The position numbers and the translations under genes were made by a program. DNA of 64,000 nt from Dama dama (taxonomy: Eukaryota > Chordata > Mammalia > Artiodactyla > Cervidae), in NCBI RefSeq assembly GCF_033118175.1, contig NC_083692.1, forward strand, positions 88,578,501-88,642,500, in the 5' to 3' direction. A model generated the notes under the pieces. It did not search any database. It was given only the letters and a program-made list of their open reading frames with translations, and was not told the origin of the DNA. Shown here one piece after another: positions 1-29,399 of this stretch (positions are counted from its first letter, which is position 1; each line of letters begins with the position of its first letter).

Positions 1-342
1 TTTGGCTCTAGTACCTGAAAAACACATACATTCATAGGATTGCTGAATTAAAGCTAGGATACACCCCCAAAATGATCTAATCCAGTCCTCTGGAGAAAGT
101 GAGGCTCAGAGACACAATGACTAGAAGACCTGTGACTAATGTCCAAGTTTTTGTCACCCACTCTAGCATACCTACCACGTTCAATCTTTTACCTCAGAAT
201 TTAACATACTTTCTAATTTTATGCCTAGTATCAACTTCCTTTCAAATATTCTTTCTCTATCCAATTCGGTTTTTAGGAAAATGGATACTTCAATAAAAAT
301 TCTCTCTCAGTCTAATCCTAATGGTCTCCTTTACTTAAATGG
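1..342. other. unannotated flank left of RAB11A
   Basis: AT-rich sequence with no reading frame, RNA or repeat that I recognise. It lies beyond the likely end of the RAB11A transcript. Confidence 0.5.
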
Positions 343-801
343 TAGTCACAGCTGTGGTTTTTCCAGTAGCCATGTATGGATGTGAGAGTTGGACTATAAA
401 GAAAGCTGAGCACCAGAGAATTGATGCTTTTGAACTGTGGTGGTGGAGAAGACTCTTGAGAGTCCCTTGGACTGCAAGGAGATCCAACCAGTCCATCCTA
501 AAGGAGATCAGTCCTGGGTGTTCATTGGAAGGACTGATGCTGAAGCTGAAACTCCAATACTTTGGCCACCTGATGTGAAGAGCTGACTCATTTGAAAAGA
601 CCCTGACGCTGGGAAAGACTGAGGGCAGGAGGAGGAGGAGACGACAGAGGATGAGATGGCTGGATGGCATCACTGACTTGGTGGACATGGGTTTGGGTAA
701 ACTCTGGGAGTTGGTGACGGACAGGGAGGCCTGGCGTGCTGCGGTTCATGAGGTCGCGAAGAGTCGGACACGACTGAGCAACTGAACTGAACTGACTGAA
801 T
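343..801 (+). mobile_element. BovB LINE 3' end
   Basis: This is a 5'-truncated copy of the RTE-clade LINE BovB. The first part translates into the C-terminal end of the BovB ORF2 protein (motif MYGCESWT, then RVPWTARRSNQS and LKLQYFGHLM) and stops at 576-578. The remainder is the usual tail ending in the GACTGAGCAACTGAACTGAA-type sequence. It has no endonuclease or polymerase core, so it is dead. The exact 5' edge is uncertain by a few bases. Confidence 0.9.
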
Positions 802-1974
802 GACATTAGCATTTTGCATTAGATCATTGTTGCCATCAGCCTCCTACAATTTAAGACATTAGAAGGACAACTCCAGTTTATTTGGCATATTGTATAGATG
901 AGTGGAAAAGCTGACCTGCCAAATCCCAGGAAGGGAGGCAGCTCCAGCACTGACTCAACCAGGAGAACAGAAAGCAGATCTTGGGCACTAGTTTGACTGC
1001 TATGCTAACCCACTAAATGTATCGGTGAAAGAGGGTCCTTTCATAAGTTTTGTTCATCTTTTTTTTTTTCCACACAGGGAATAGATATCCTTGGGCACAG
1101 TCCTCATGCAAAATTCATATTTTGTTTTGAATTTTTTTCTCAGGCTTATGATGTTTGTGAGACATCAAATATCCAGCCTTCATTTTTTTCCTTAAAAAAA
1201 AAAAAAAAACACTCCAGAAATTAAAATTTAACAGGTTGGAATTAAGTTCTAAATTATCCACCTAACCTTTGAATTATTCTGCTTCTGATGTTAGCCAAAA
1301 CTGTCTGAATAGTAGGGCTTTTCTTTTTCTAGATAGACGAGATGATCACAATAGCTCAAACCACTGAAAGTATTTGCATTCTGTTAAGTACCAATCACTG
1401 ACAAATATTAGGATGTCTGTTTCCCCAATGACAAAATAAATATGACTAGCTCTAATGGGCAATCCCAACTCTTTTTAAGATTCTTGTCTACCTGCAGAAC
1501 CCTTTGGCCTAAGCCACCAACTAGCACCCCTTCTGAGAATTAGAATTTAGCATTCTCAGTGCAACCGCTGAAGAGATTCACCTATACAGAGTAACAGACA
1601 CTACTGGACAGAAACCGTAAGCAGCATCTTTAGGATGATGACATACAGGTTTAAACAAAGTAAAGACAGCTAAGTGACTTTTCAGGACAATAAAACTGGT
1701 TTTTAGAAATTCAAAGTTAAATAAATGAAAAGCAAAGTCAAAAAGTAAAATACTTCTAAACTGCCTTGAGCCCTAAATTGTCATATTATTTAAAAACTTC
1801 ATGTTTCTTGAGACAGTTTGTCTCCTGGGATACTATTCAGAATGAAGATACTTGTTGAAACGCAATCAAATTCATTTTCTAATACTGCTTAAGGTTTCCT
1901 GGAATTCTCCCAAGATCCAATCATGCCCAAGGCGACATTAACTCTACACTTGGTAAAAATTCAAAGTTACTCTA
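802..1974. other. unannotated sequence downstream of RAB11A
   Basis: No gene, RNA or young ruminant repeat recognised. There are A- and T-runs near 1060 and 1195. It could be intergenic, or distal 3' UTR if a poly(A) site beyond 1975 is used. Confidence 0.4.
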
Positions 1975-1980
1975 TTTATT
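1975..1980 (-). terminator. candidate distal poly(A) signal (AATAAA)
   Basis: AATAAA on the minus strand. If used it would give RAB11A a 3' UTR of roughly 1.97 kb. No transcript evidence is available. Confidence 0.25.
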
Positions 1981-2332
1981 TTCAATTCACTATCTAGTCT
2001 CTCCTTCTCTTAAAAAATTTTGTAAAAACTTAACTACCAATTTTGAGTAAAATAGCAATGGAGCCTCTTCTTGGGTCTGGTGACACTGTTACATACCAAA
2101 GTACAGAGATTACTTTCCTGATGCTTTTGGTAATACTTTTTCCAAGAATAATTGAACTCTATGTCTAAAATCAAAGCTGAATTCACATAATGATGCCTCC
2201 AATTCAATAGTTTACTCTGTTATCCAAGGACCTATGCTCTTACCATCAGAAGCAAATATTTCATGACTACATCCAAAGCACTCAAAGGAAAAATATAATC
2301 TGACAACATAAAGAATAGTCCCCCTATAACTG

Positions 2333-2338
2333 TTTATT
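2333..2338 (-). terminator. candidate main poly(A) signal (AATAAA)
   Basis: Canonical AATAAA on the minus strand, about 1.59 kb past the RAB11A stop codon, followed by a TATGTTGTC stretch as a possible GU-rich downstream element. I chose it as the likely distal site because the resulting length suits a mammalian RAB11A mRNA of a little over 2 kb. Not verified. Confidence 0.45.
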
Positions 2339-3297
2339 AGAATGTGAATATATTCCAAATCAGTAACTTAAAAAAAAAATCAAGTTACAGAGCATGCATA
2401 AAATACAAAGTAGCGATTTACAAGGAGATAGTAGTATCTTCATAACCAATACACCAAAATAATAAAACAGCTACAGAGGAAAACTAAATAGACTGACCAC
2501 AGCAATGCCTTCAGTGCGCCCCACACGTCATGAGCACCGCAAAAGACAGAAGATTAACTATGAAACATAGTAATCCAGGCAAGCCCACACACATGTATAT
2601 TTTGGGGATATTCCACCATCCTGAATAGTATCACTTTAGTTGACACAACTTTCAGAACACTTCAGAGTTAAGTGCTTAATATTATCCACAAAAAAAAATA
2701 AAACTAAATATTAGTGTGCACATTTCGGAATGAAAAATGAGTTGCTCCATTGATTTCAATAATGTAGTGGAAGAAAACTTTCAGGTTTGTACAATGCCTA
2801 AATGCATTCTATTTAAACTCAAGGTACTATATTTCATCTTACATACTAAAAGAATACATGCCTTTAAGTGGTACCACTTGAGCAGAAATTAACCTCTCTT
2901 GTATTCTTTAACATACTGAAACCAGATATTTAACTGGACTATATTCCATAATATACTATAAAACTCAAAAATCAGCATTGTTAAAATAATCATCCATGCC
3001 TGCTGGTGGCTATGGTGGTAAAACTAGGTTGCATTTACTGGAAGGTTTTAAGACAAAATTAACACTTCGCCATCAGATACTAAGAGCATTAAACCAGTTA
3101 TTGCCTGAGCAATAAAATGCCACATAATATACTGCTGGGAAATTAGAGAAGTTAAATGACTTGGGCTGCCTGATTACTGTTAACAGAGGCACCTCAGATG
3201 GAATTCCACCAGTCTCTCCAGTTCCCAGCCTGCCAGGCAGCATTGTGTGACTTATGGCCCCGTAACCATACTACTGAAATCATCAGAGTCTTTTGTG

Positions 3298-3303
3298 TTT
3301 ATT
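3298..3303 (-). terminator. candidate proximal poly(A) signal (AATAAA)
   Basis: AATAAA on the minus strand, about 0.62 kb past the stop codon. It could produce a shorter RAB11A mRNA. Confidence 0.3.
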
Positions 3304-3697
3304 AAGATAATTCCTGTCCAGAAAAAAGTGTTCCCCCCTCTCTAATCAACTTTGATGTTTACAAAAATTAAAAAACAAAATTTACTAAACTATATAACCC
3401 TATTAAGGCATTTTAGAAATTGAATTCCGGAATAATGGAAAATTTATAAGCTCTCAAAATTCTGCTATGTTTATAGGGCAATTCTTAGATTTATGGAAAT
3501 ATACTCTGCACTTGGAGAAGAGTGTGTTAATTATAAGCTGCTCTGTGGCAAAATGATAGCTTATTTCTACAGTCTTCTTAATTCGATTTAATCAAGACCA
3601 ACAGGTCTGAGCTTCAAGGGATCAAGTTCTATTATGTCCTACAGTGACAGCTTCCATGAGGAAAAGTAAACAATAATTGAGGAATCCAAACATTCAG

Positions 3698-3703
3698 TTT
3701 ATT
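3698..3703 (-). terminator. candidate proximal poly(A) signal (AATAAA)
   Basis: AATAAA on the minus strand, about 0.22 kb past the stop codon. It could produce a short RAB11A mRNA of about 1 kb. Confidence 0.35.
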
Positions 3704-3925
3704 AAACTAAGGCTAGTAAAGCCATAGCATGAAAAAAAGCTGCAGTCATTCGGGACAAATGGATGATTTTATAAAGCTAAAATCAAAAGACTTGAGACAT
3801 GGAAAAATTCATAAGTATGAGGAAGTAATAAAACACAAAAATGACCACAAGAATTACAAATATATTTAAATCTCAGACCTGGGAATTGGACTATACACAG
3901 CCTTCTAGGGGAGAAGAGAAACGCC

Positions 3926-22453
<18,528 letters not shown>

Positions 22454-22600
22454 TGCGCGGCCGAGAAGCGAAGGGGCGGAAGCAGCAGTGGTACCGGTGG
22501 GACCAGGGGGCGTCGCTGCAGGGGTAACCCGAACGCCGAGCTTCAGCTGCCGGACCGGGTAAAGAACCCCTCCCTACCGCTACGCCACTTCCGGCAGGCC
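22454..22600 (-). other. RAB11A: RAB11A 5' UTR (approximate)
   Basis: GC-rich leader just upstream of the start codon. The transcription start is not visible in sequence alone; the right edge is placed near the ETS-type motifs. The leader is free of upstream ATG codons. Confidence 0.5.
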
Positions 22601-22653
22601 CCACCCCTAAGGGGAAGTACTTCCGGGGACGGCGCCCCGCCCCTCAGCCCAAT
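22587..22653 (-). promoter_or_regulatory. core promoter motifs: two ETS sites, Sp1 box, CCAAT
   Basis: Two ACTTCCGG motifs (22587-22594 and 22619-22626), typical of ETS/GABP sites in TATA-less promoters, a CCCCGCCCC Sp1-type box (22635-22643) and a CCAAT (22649-22653). No TATA box at a suitable place. The arrangement fits a constitutive promoter. Orientation toward RAB11A is inferred from the gene start about 140-200 bp away. Confidence 0.6.
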
Positions 22654-22923
22654 AAAGAGGGCGTGCGCAAGTTTGGTATCTGTCGTCCAAGTTTCCCAGG
22701 TTTGGAGGGGTTTCGCGTGGCTTAATGAGCACTGTACTCCCGGCTTACCTCACTCATAGAGGCTGCTCTCCATACGTAATAGTCGCTCCCTCACTCCACT
22801 CGCCGCTATTCGGGGAAGCGGGGCACTGGAGAGCGCTTCAGCATAGCCTCTGGTTGTCGGTTTGTGGATGGGGGTGGGGTTCTCTGAGCATTAGAGAGCC
22901 GAAGGCAGTGCTGTGAGCGTGGC

Positions 22924-22995
22924 GGTTCCATGGTGTAATGGTTAGCACTCTGGACTCTGAATCCAGCGATCCGAGTTCAAATCTCGGTGGAACCT
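22924..22995 (+). tRNA. tRNA-Gln (anticodon CTG)
   Basis: A 72-nt intronless cloverleaf. The acceptor stem GGTTCCA pairs with TGGAACC. The D arm lies at 22933-22948, the anticodon stem CTGGA/TCCAG encloses the loop CTCTGAA with anticodon CTG at 22957-22959, and the T arm is CCGAG-TTCAAAT-CTCGG. All stems pair. Internal promoter boxes A (D arm) and B (GAGTTCAAATC) are intact, and a TTTT Pol III stop lies at 23009-23012. It reads glutamine CAG codons. It is not a SINE head: no SINE body follows and the fold is perfect. It is divergent from RAB11A with about 470 bp between the tRNA 5' end and the RAB11A start codon. Confidence 0.98.
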
Positions 22996-23008
22996 GCATT
23001 CCTCTAGC

Positions 23009-23012
23009 TTTT
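23009..23012 (+). terminator. Pol III terminator of tRNA-Gln
   Basis: First TTTT run after the tRNA, 14 nt past its 3' end; a second T-rich run follows at about 23020-23031. Confidence 0.85.
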
Positions 23013-23578
23013 GGTTTAGATTTTGTTTTTTCTTTGGCCACGATTTTATAAGTCCTGTACTTATTCACAAGGTGACTCTTGTACACCTGCGGGGTATATG
23101 TGTCCTTGAACTAACTAGGGAGGGAATGTCACAAAACTCAGTTGCCTAGGAAGACCACGTACATTTCCTTCAGTTCTGTACTGTTACCTAGGTGTCTCCT
23201 AAGTATCCTCGACACTTAACCCGTTTTGTTTTTTTAACCTCGGCCGTCTTCTAAAGCTTCCATGAAAAGTTGATTCCTTTTGCTAGAATTTGCAACCTCC
23301 AACTTCATACGAGGGCAGGCACTTTCCACTTCTTCTCTCCAGAAATCTCTCAAACTGTCTCCAGATGTATTCACAGAACCTCGCCCACCCTCCTCATCAA
23401 GATTCATCAAGAACTTCTTGAACCCTATTTGTCATCCTTTAAGCTGAAACTGGTTACATAATTATTTTCTTTAACATGCAGAGCAAAGGATGACAATTTC
23501 CATTTTTGTAGAAATGTGGATGTGGAGATTCAAGTGATTTGCCAAAGATAACACAGCAGGACCTCCCTATATGTGAAG
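23013..23578. other. unannotated sequence right of the tRNA
   Basis: No gene or repeat recognised. It separates the tRNA/RAB11A promoter from the first young SINE of the intergenic region. Confidence 0.5.
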
Positions 23579-23755
23579 AGACTTACTATGGCTCAGTGGT
23601 AAAGAATCTGCCTGCCGATGCAGGAGATTCTGGTTTGAACCCATCCCCTGAAGGAGGAAGTGACAACCCACTCCTGAAAAATCCCATGGACAGAGGAGCA
23701 TGGTGGGCTATCCAGTCCACGGGGTCCCAAAGAGCGGGACACAACTGAGTACACA
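23579..23755 (+). mobile_element. Bov-tA SINE
   Basis: Decayed head (TTACTATGGCTCAGTGGTAA), box-B-like TGGTTTGAACCC, and a body ending in GCGGGACACAACTGAGTACAC. Confidence 0.88.
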
Positions 23756-23835
23756 AGCACTGTATTTATGCCAAAAAGCTTTTCCCACTTACTGTCAAAC
23801 CTTACTACACCTATGTGCAATTTAGAGTTTTCATC

Positions 23836-24359
23836 AAGGGTGCCTGTAGTAAGTAGAATAAAGGCTTCCCCAGAATGTCCATGTCCCAATCCTTGGGACC
23901 TGTGAATAAACTAGATTATGTGGCAAAGGGGAATTAAGGTTGCAAATCAACTGACTTTAAAACAGGATAATTATCCTTGGAGTCTCCATGTGGGCCTAAT
24001 GTCCTCTCAAGTGTCCTTAAATGTGGAAAAGGGAGGTCAGAGTGCTGTGGTGTGAGAAGGCCTCAACTGGCCCTTCTGGCTTTGAACATGAAGAAACGGG
24101 ACCAGGAGCCTAGGAATGCAGAGGCTTATAGAAGATGGAAAAGGCAAAATATAAATAAGAGGAGATGGAAAAGGCAAGGAAACTGAGTCTTCCCTAAGGT
24201 CACCAGAAAGAACACAGCCCTGCTGATATCTTGATTTTAGCCCAGTGATAACCCATGTCAGACTTCAGACCTATAGTACTATAAAATAATAAATTTCTGT
24301 AGTTTTAAGTCACCAACATTGTGGTAATTTGTTACAGCAGCAATAGAAAACTAATACAA
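23836..24359 (+). mobile_element. MLT1-like MaLR LTR, ancient
   Basis: Resembles mammalian MaLR LTRs: CCAATCCTTGGGACCTGTGA, then GGGCCTAATGTCCTCTC, then CTTGATTTTAGCCCAGTGA, then AATAATAAATTTCTG, ending GTTACAGCAGCAATAGAAAA. A solo LTR, without internal retroviral sequence. Older than the ruminant SINEs around it. The sub-family is not certain. Confidence 0.75.
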
Positions 24360-24517
24360 TGCCATTTTCAGTGCTTTCCAAAGCAGTATATAGCAACAGA
24401 AGGTTTACTAAAGGATCAATAACAGTTCTGAAGGAGTAACTAATGAGCAGAATGAGCAATTCTGGCAACAAATGCCACACTTCAGAGGGACTGAGATAAT
24501 TAGGAAGAACTCCCTGG

Positions 24518-24740
24518 GGACTTCCCTGGCAGTACAGTGGCTGAGATTCTAAGCTCCCAGTTCGGGGACCTGGGTTGGATCCCTGGTCAGAGAACTAGAT
24601 CCTACATGCTGCAACTAGGAGCTCACATACCAAAACTAAAGATCCGAATGCCATAAGGTAAACTGAAGATCCCATGTGTCACAACAAAGACCTGGTGACC
24701 TGATGCAGTCAAATAAATAGTAAAAACAAATGAACAAAAA
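24518..24740 (+). mobile_element. CHR-type tRNA-derived SINE
   Basis: GGACTTCCCTGGCAGTACAG head and a long body ending AAATAAATAGTAAAAACAAA. A 13-bp duplication AAGAACTCCCTGG / AAGAACTGCCTGG flanks it (24505-24517, 24741-24753). Confidence 0.92.
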
Positions 24741-24753
24741 AAGAACTGCCTGG

Positions 24754-25669
24754 AAGAGGAGCTAGCATTGACTCCTGAAGGAAGAAGCAAGCAAGGAAGC
24801 TCATTTGGGGAAGTGGAGAAGATTAGATGATAAGAGCATGTTAAGTAAGGCCGTTAATGCCAGAGAAATAATCATGAACTTTTCCCCTTAAGTCATTATT
24901 TCTCAATGTGCATCCTGAGAAGGTCAATAGTATTCCTCAAAGGAAGGATTTCATGCTCAAATAGATTGAAATGCACTGTACACTGTCTCTCCTATCTTAG
25001 ACGGTCCCCTAAGACTCTGGTGTTTTAAAGTCTAAATATCCCCCTCTGAAGGAAAAAAATTTTATCTGTATGAAACACAGCATTTCTCAGATTCACCTGT
25101 GAACAAAAAAGAACAGAGTATCATTCATCATTCATTTACACAAGGATTAAATCACAACCCATTGCAGTCACCCACAGTGCCAGAGTGCATCCTGAGGAGA
25201 ATTTAAGATGGAAAAAACTGGATAAGTCATTCTGTGCTTTGGACAAACAGCCCCTAGATAGTTAAGATGCTTAAGATAGTTAAGCATAGTTAAGTTTTTT
25301 TCCCATACAGAAGTTTTAACTTTTTATTTACTCAAATCTTTCATAGTTCTTTGGTTTCTGAATGTTGCATTTCACATAAGAAAGCTTCCTCTCCACACAA
25401 GATTTTTTCAAAAAACTTATTTCTTCAAATATTTTGAAAACTTTTTTCTCCATCTGAATTTTATGTAAATTGAGGGTGAAGTAGGGATCTAAATTAGTTA
25501 TTTCCAAATGGATAGCCAGTTGTTTCAACGTCATTATTTGAAAAATCTTTCCCCCACTGTTACAAATGTCTAATTTATTATAAATAAATTTCATACATAT
25601 AAGTCTATTCTTTAATCTTCATAATATACCTCTGACAGCCAGACAGAAACACTGCTCAGATGTCCCTTC
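24754..25669. other. unannotated intergenic sequence
   Basis: AT-rich, with no reading frame of note. A part near 25300-25600 (CTTTTTATTTACTCAAATC to AATAAATTTCAT) may be an old L1 remnant, but I could not assign it. Confidence 0.4.
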
Positions 25670-25685
25670 AAGAAAGAGGCTACTG

Positions 25686-25865
25686 GGGACTTCCCTGTGG
25701 TCCAGTGGCTAAGACTCTGTGCTCACAATGCAAGGGGCTCAGGTTCAATCCCTGGTCAGAGAACTAGATCCCACATGCCACAACTAAGAGTATGCATACC
25801 ACAACTAAAGATCCTGCTTGCCAGAACTAAGACCCAGTGCAACCAAAGAAATAAAAATAAATATT
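25686..25865 (+). mobile_element. CHR-type tRNA-derived SINE
   Basis: GGGGACTTCCCTGTGGTCCAG head, tail with AAATAAAAATAAATATT. It is flanked by AAGAAAGAGGCTACT / AAGAAAGAGTCTGTT (25670-25684 and 25866-25880). Confidence 0.9.
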
Positions 25866-26344
25866 AAGAAAGAGTCTGTTGTGAGAAGTGTAGTTAGCTG
25901 ATGGTCTCCAGTTGCCACACCTCCAAGGCCCACACTCTCTCTGGACTGTTCCCAGACAAGGACTGAGCACCTTTGGGATACTAGAACTGGGCCAGTTCTA
26001 TCCAAAATGAGATTCTTCTAATGGGCACTCTTCTTCTAGATCTCTCCATTGCACTGAGATTTTCTCAGAATTGCGTTATAGTCCAAGGTTCTTCCTATCC
26101 AATCCTCCTTCTTTCCCACTCTCCTCGCATAGGTATTGAACCTAAATTGTGGTCTGAATGCCCTGCTTCTCCCTTTTGTCTTTCCCCCCCAAATGAATTC
26201 TTTTGCTTCTAATTCACCGGGTCATCTTCCAGAGGACCTGACCCCGATAACAGTCCCATTGGTCAACTTTTCTCTTCCTATGCCGATACCACATTGCTGT
26301 ATCACGACTTTGCGGTCTATTTTGACGTTTCAGTGTGGATTTTG

Positions 26345-26530
26345 TTTTCGTTTTTTGGCTGCACTGGGTCTTCATTGCTGCGCAGGCTTTTTCTCTAGCT
26401 GCGGTGAGCAGGGGCAACTCTTCATGGCAGAGCTCAGGCTTCTCATTGCCGTGGCTTCTCTGGCTGTAGAGCAGAGACCCTAGGCACGGGAACTCAGTAA
26501 TGGCGGCTCACAGGCTTAGTTGCTCTGTCA
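26345..26530 (-). mobile_element. CHR-1-type SINE, partial
   Basis: Reverse orientation: GGCTGCACTGGGTCTTCATTG to CACAGGCTTAGTTGCTCTG. The tRNA-like head (right end) is missing, so the copy is 5'-truncated. Confidence 0.8.
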
Positions 26531-26894
26531 GGGTTTTGATTAGGGTTTCACTACTGATCATTAAAAATACCTTTTTCAGAAATGAAAGAATTTGCACAGG
26601 ATATCCAAAGATATGAGATTCTGCCTATAATGATGCAAAAGAGGGAGATCTAAGGCTTAATAACTATTGGAAGAATGATCAGTAGAAAGGGGGAAAGGAT
26701 AAAAAACAGAGAGCAAAAATGTTGACATTAATTTCAGGCATGCCTAACTTTAACAGCTGGTAAGAAAACCAAAAGGAAGTACCCAGTAAGAAGCCTAGAA
26801 ATATAGATTGAGAAATGTCTTGGCCCTAGAATATATAGAAGAAGCAAATTCTGGAATGTATCTCATCTTCCACAGCCTGGGAACAGCTCTAAAT

Positions 26895-27091
26895 GATTAT
26901 TGAAAACAAACTGGGAACTGATAGGCCTGTGTTTAAACTCCAGGTCAGCCATTCACTTGTTGTACCACTTTTAATAATTTACCTAATCCCACTAAAGCTT
27001 CATTCCTTGTCTGCAAAATGGGGACAAATGTGATTGAAATAGTATAAGTATAGCTTGCACCGTACCTGGCACATAGCAAATGGTCATTAAT
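26895..27091 (+). mobile_element. MIR SINE
   Basis: Forward MIR: tRNA-like GTGTTTAAACTCCAGGTCAG, then CTTGTCTGCAAAATGGGGAC, then the end CCTGGCACATAGCAAATGG. Ancient. Confidence 0.75.
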
Positions 27092-27278
27092 GCACTGGGT
27101 CTCAACTGGGGTCAGTTTTGACCCCAAGAAATTTGAATATCTGGAGACCATTTTGGTGTATACTTGGGAAGCACCCCTGCCATCCTGTGGGTAGAAACAT
27201 TCTATATCAGGATGTCTCCCCCACAACAAAGAATTATCTGGCCCAAAATATCAATAGTGCCAAGGCTGAGAATCATGA
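27092..27278 (+). mobile_element. MER5A-type hAT-Charlie DNA transposon
   Basis: Resembles MER5A: CTGGGTCTCAACTGGGGTCA, then CCACAACAAAGAATTATCTG, then GGCCCAAAATATCAATAGTG, ending GGCTGAGAATCATG. A non-autonomous 0.19-kb copy without transposase, ancient. Confidence 0.8.
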
Positions 27279-28094
27279 GTTAATTATAAGGATTATCCAG
27301 AGGCCAGGCCAAGACCTTTAATGGGAAAAGGGCAGGATGCAGTGAGCATCACCTCTCCATCCTGCCTCCTTTTAGAAAAGTTGAACATATCCCTCAAACA
27401 TCAGAAAGGATGTCCAAGACAGACATACCTCTCTTCATAAAGCAGAGCCCAGGGACCCACAAACCTGATACAAAACACTTCCATGTGAGAATCCTATTCG
27501 TTAAGTAAACAGAGCTCAGTTTTCTATTTCTTGGCCCAAAAGGATTTTTACAGTGTCATTCAATTTGTAACTATTTGTTAAACCCTACGTATCAGTTTTA
27601 TGCACGTTTTTGTAATGACATTAGGTTTGCTTCACCAATAAAAATAATTTTTTGAGAGATAAAAGTAAATAGACCTAATGAAGTGATGAGATTTGTTTTC
27701 TGTGCTTTTTGTCTTTTCCACTGAGTATATTGTAAGGTAACAAATTATGTACAAAACCAGGAAATTCTCAACTTTGATTCTGATTATAGTCACTAGAGCA
27801 CCAACTAGTCTTAAAGAAAGAAATAATTTTAAAATATTTATTTATAAACATGTATTCTATATTAAAATATATAGGTAGAATATATGTATATTACAAATGG
27901 CTTATTATTTATAACCAAATGCTAGGTGGCTCCGCATAGATTTTTTTTCCATATCATGAAATCTGAATTAGAATAACTTCTAACTTTTATTTTAACAGTT
28001 TACTCTTCACATATTCTTAGCCTTTTAGGTTTGGTACTCATAGATTATAAATCATACAGCACAATCATTTTTCAAAAGTCAAAAGGAAGGACAC
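27279..28094. other. unannotated intergenic sequence
   Basis: No gene or confident repeat. The part around 27830-27900 is nearly pure A/T with TATA-rich tracts. Confidence 0.4.
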
Positions 28095-28847
28095 CAAGAG
28101 AGTGAAAAGAACCTGTAAGAATGGAGAAAATACTTACAAAATCAAATATATGATAAATGATTAATATCCAGAATATATAAAGAACTCTGACAGCTCAACA
28201 ATAACAAAGAAACAACCAAAGTCAAAAATGGGCAAAGGACTTCAATAAACATTTTCCCAAAGAAGATTTATGAATCACCAATAAGCGCGTGAGAAGATGC
28301 TGAACCTCATTAGTCATTAGGGAAATGCAAATCAAAACCACATGAGATACCACTTCACACTCAAAGGATGGCTTTTATTAAAAAAACAAAATGAAACAGA
28401 AATAAGAAGTGTTGGAGAGGATGTGAAGTAATTCGAAACCTATACATTGCTGATGAGAATGTAAAATAGTACAGACTCGTGTCAAACAGTTTAGTGGTTC
28501 TTTTAACAATTACACTTACAATTACTATATGATACAGCAATTCTACTTCAAAAAAGTGAAAGCAGAGACTGAAACAGATACATGTACACCAACATTCACA
28601 GCATGGCCAAAAGCTGGAAACAACACAAGTTGCGTCACAGAGGAATGGATAAGCAGAATATGTTTTATACTAACAATGGAATAGTATTCAGCCTTAATAA
28701 GGAATGAAATTCTGATACATGCTACAACATGAATGAATCTTGCACACAGTATGCTAAGTGAAATAAGCCAGGAGCGAAAGGACAAATACTGTCTGATTCC
28801 ACTTATATGAGATACCTAGATTGAGTAAATTCTTAGAGATGGTGGTA
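28095..28847 (+). mobile_element. old L1 LINE, 3' part of ORF2 and UTR
   Basis: Typical L1 ORF2-end sequence: CTCAACAATAACAAAGAAAC, AAATGGGCAAAGGACTTCAA, GGGAAATGCAAATCAAAACC, TGGAATAGTATTCAGCC, ATGCTAAGTGAAATAAGCCA. Many stops and gaps. The copy is interrupted at 28848 by a Bov-tA SINE and continues at 29051. Confidence 0.88.
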
Positions 28848-29043
28848 GTGGTCAAGAACCCATATTTCAATGCAGGAGATGTAAGAGACATGGGTTCGAT
28901 CCCTGGGTTGGGAAGACCCACTGGAGGAGGGCATCGCAACCCACTTCAGTGTTCTTGCCTGGAGAATACAGAAAAGCCTGGCGGGCCACAGTCCATGGGG
29001 TCAGACGCGGCGGAAGCAATTTTAGCACAGCACAGCGCAGAAA
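28848..29043 (+). mobile_element. Bov-tA SINE inside L1
   Basis: Body with ACATGGGTTCGATCCCTGGG, TTGGGAAGACCCACTGGAGG and GGCGGGCCACAGTCCATGGG. Head decayed; the tail continues to CACAGCACAGCG. It splits the older L1. Confidence 0.88.
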
Positions 29044-29050
29044 GGGAATA

Positions 29051-29204
29051 GGGAGTTTTTGTCCACTAGGTACAGTTTCCGTTTGGGATGATGAAAAAGT
29101 CCTGGAAATGAATAGTGATGATAATTATAAAGTTATCATAAATGTACTTACTGCCACTGAACCATTTAAAATAGTTAAAATGGTAAATTTTATGTTATGT
29201 ATAT
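29051..29204 (+). mobile_element. old L1 LINE, continuation of 3' UTR
   Basis: TTTCCGTTTGGGATGATGAA, then AAAGTCCTGGAAATGAATAG, then TGCCACTGAACCATTTAAAA: the usual continuation of the L1 3' UTR cut at 28848. Confidence 0.8.
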
Positions 29205-29357
29205 TATTTATTTATTTGGCTGCGATGGGTCTTGGTTGCGACAAGAGGGATTTTCATTGCATCATGTGAAATCACAGTTCCCAGATCACGGATCGAACCT
29301 GCATACCCTGCAATGCAAGGCAGATTCTTAACCGCCAGACCACCAGGGAAATCCCTG
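29205..29357 (-). mobile_element. CHR-type SINE inside L1
   Basis: Reverse orientation, from ATTTATTTATTTGGCTGCG to the head CCACCAGGGAAATCCC. A second insertion in the same old L1. Confidence 0.87.
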
Positions 29358-29399
29358 TTACATGTATTTTAACACACACATAAAACTAAAAGGAGTTGG

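Larger units (their letters stand above)
2313..3925 (-). other. RAB11A: RAB11A 3' UTR (approximate extent)
   Basis: This is the sequence following the RAB11A stop codon on the minus strand. It is AT-rich, has no recognisable young transposon and contains several AATAAA hexamers. The left edge is set by the hexamer at 2333-2338, which would give about 1.6 kb of 3' UTR. That is an inference, and shorter or longer forms are possible. The lack of ruminant SINEs over this stretch fits an exonic region, because the neighbouring intron and flank contain many. Confidence 0.5.
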
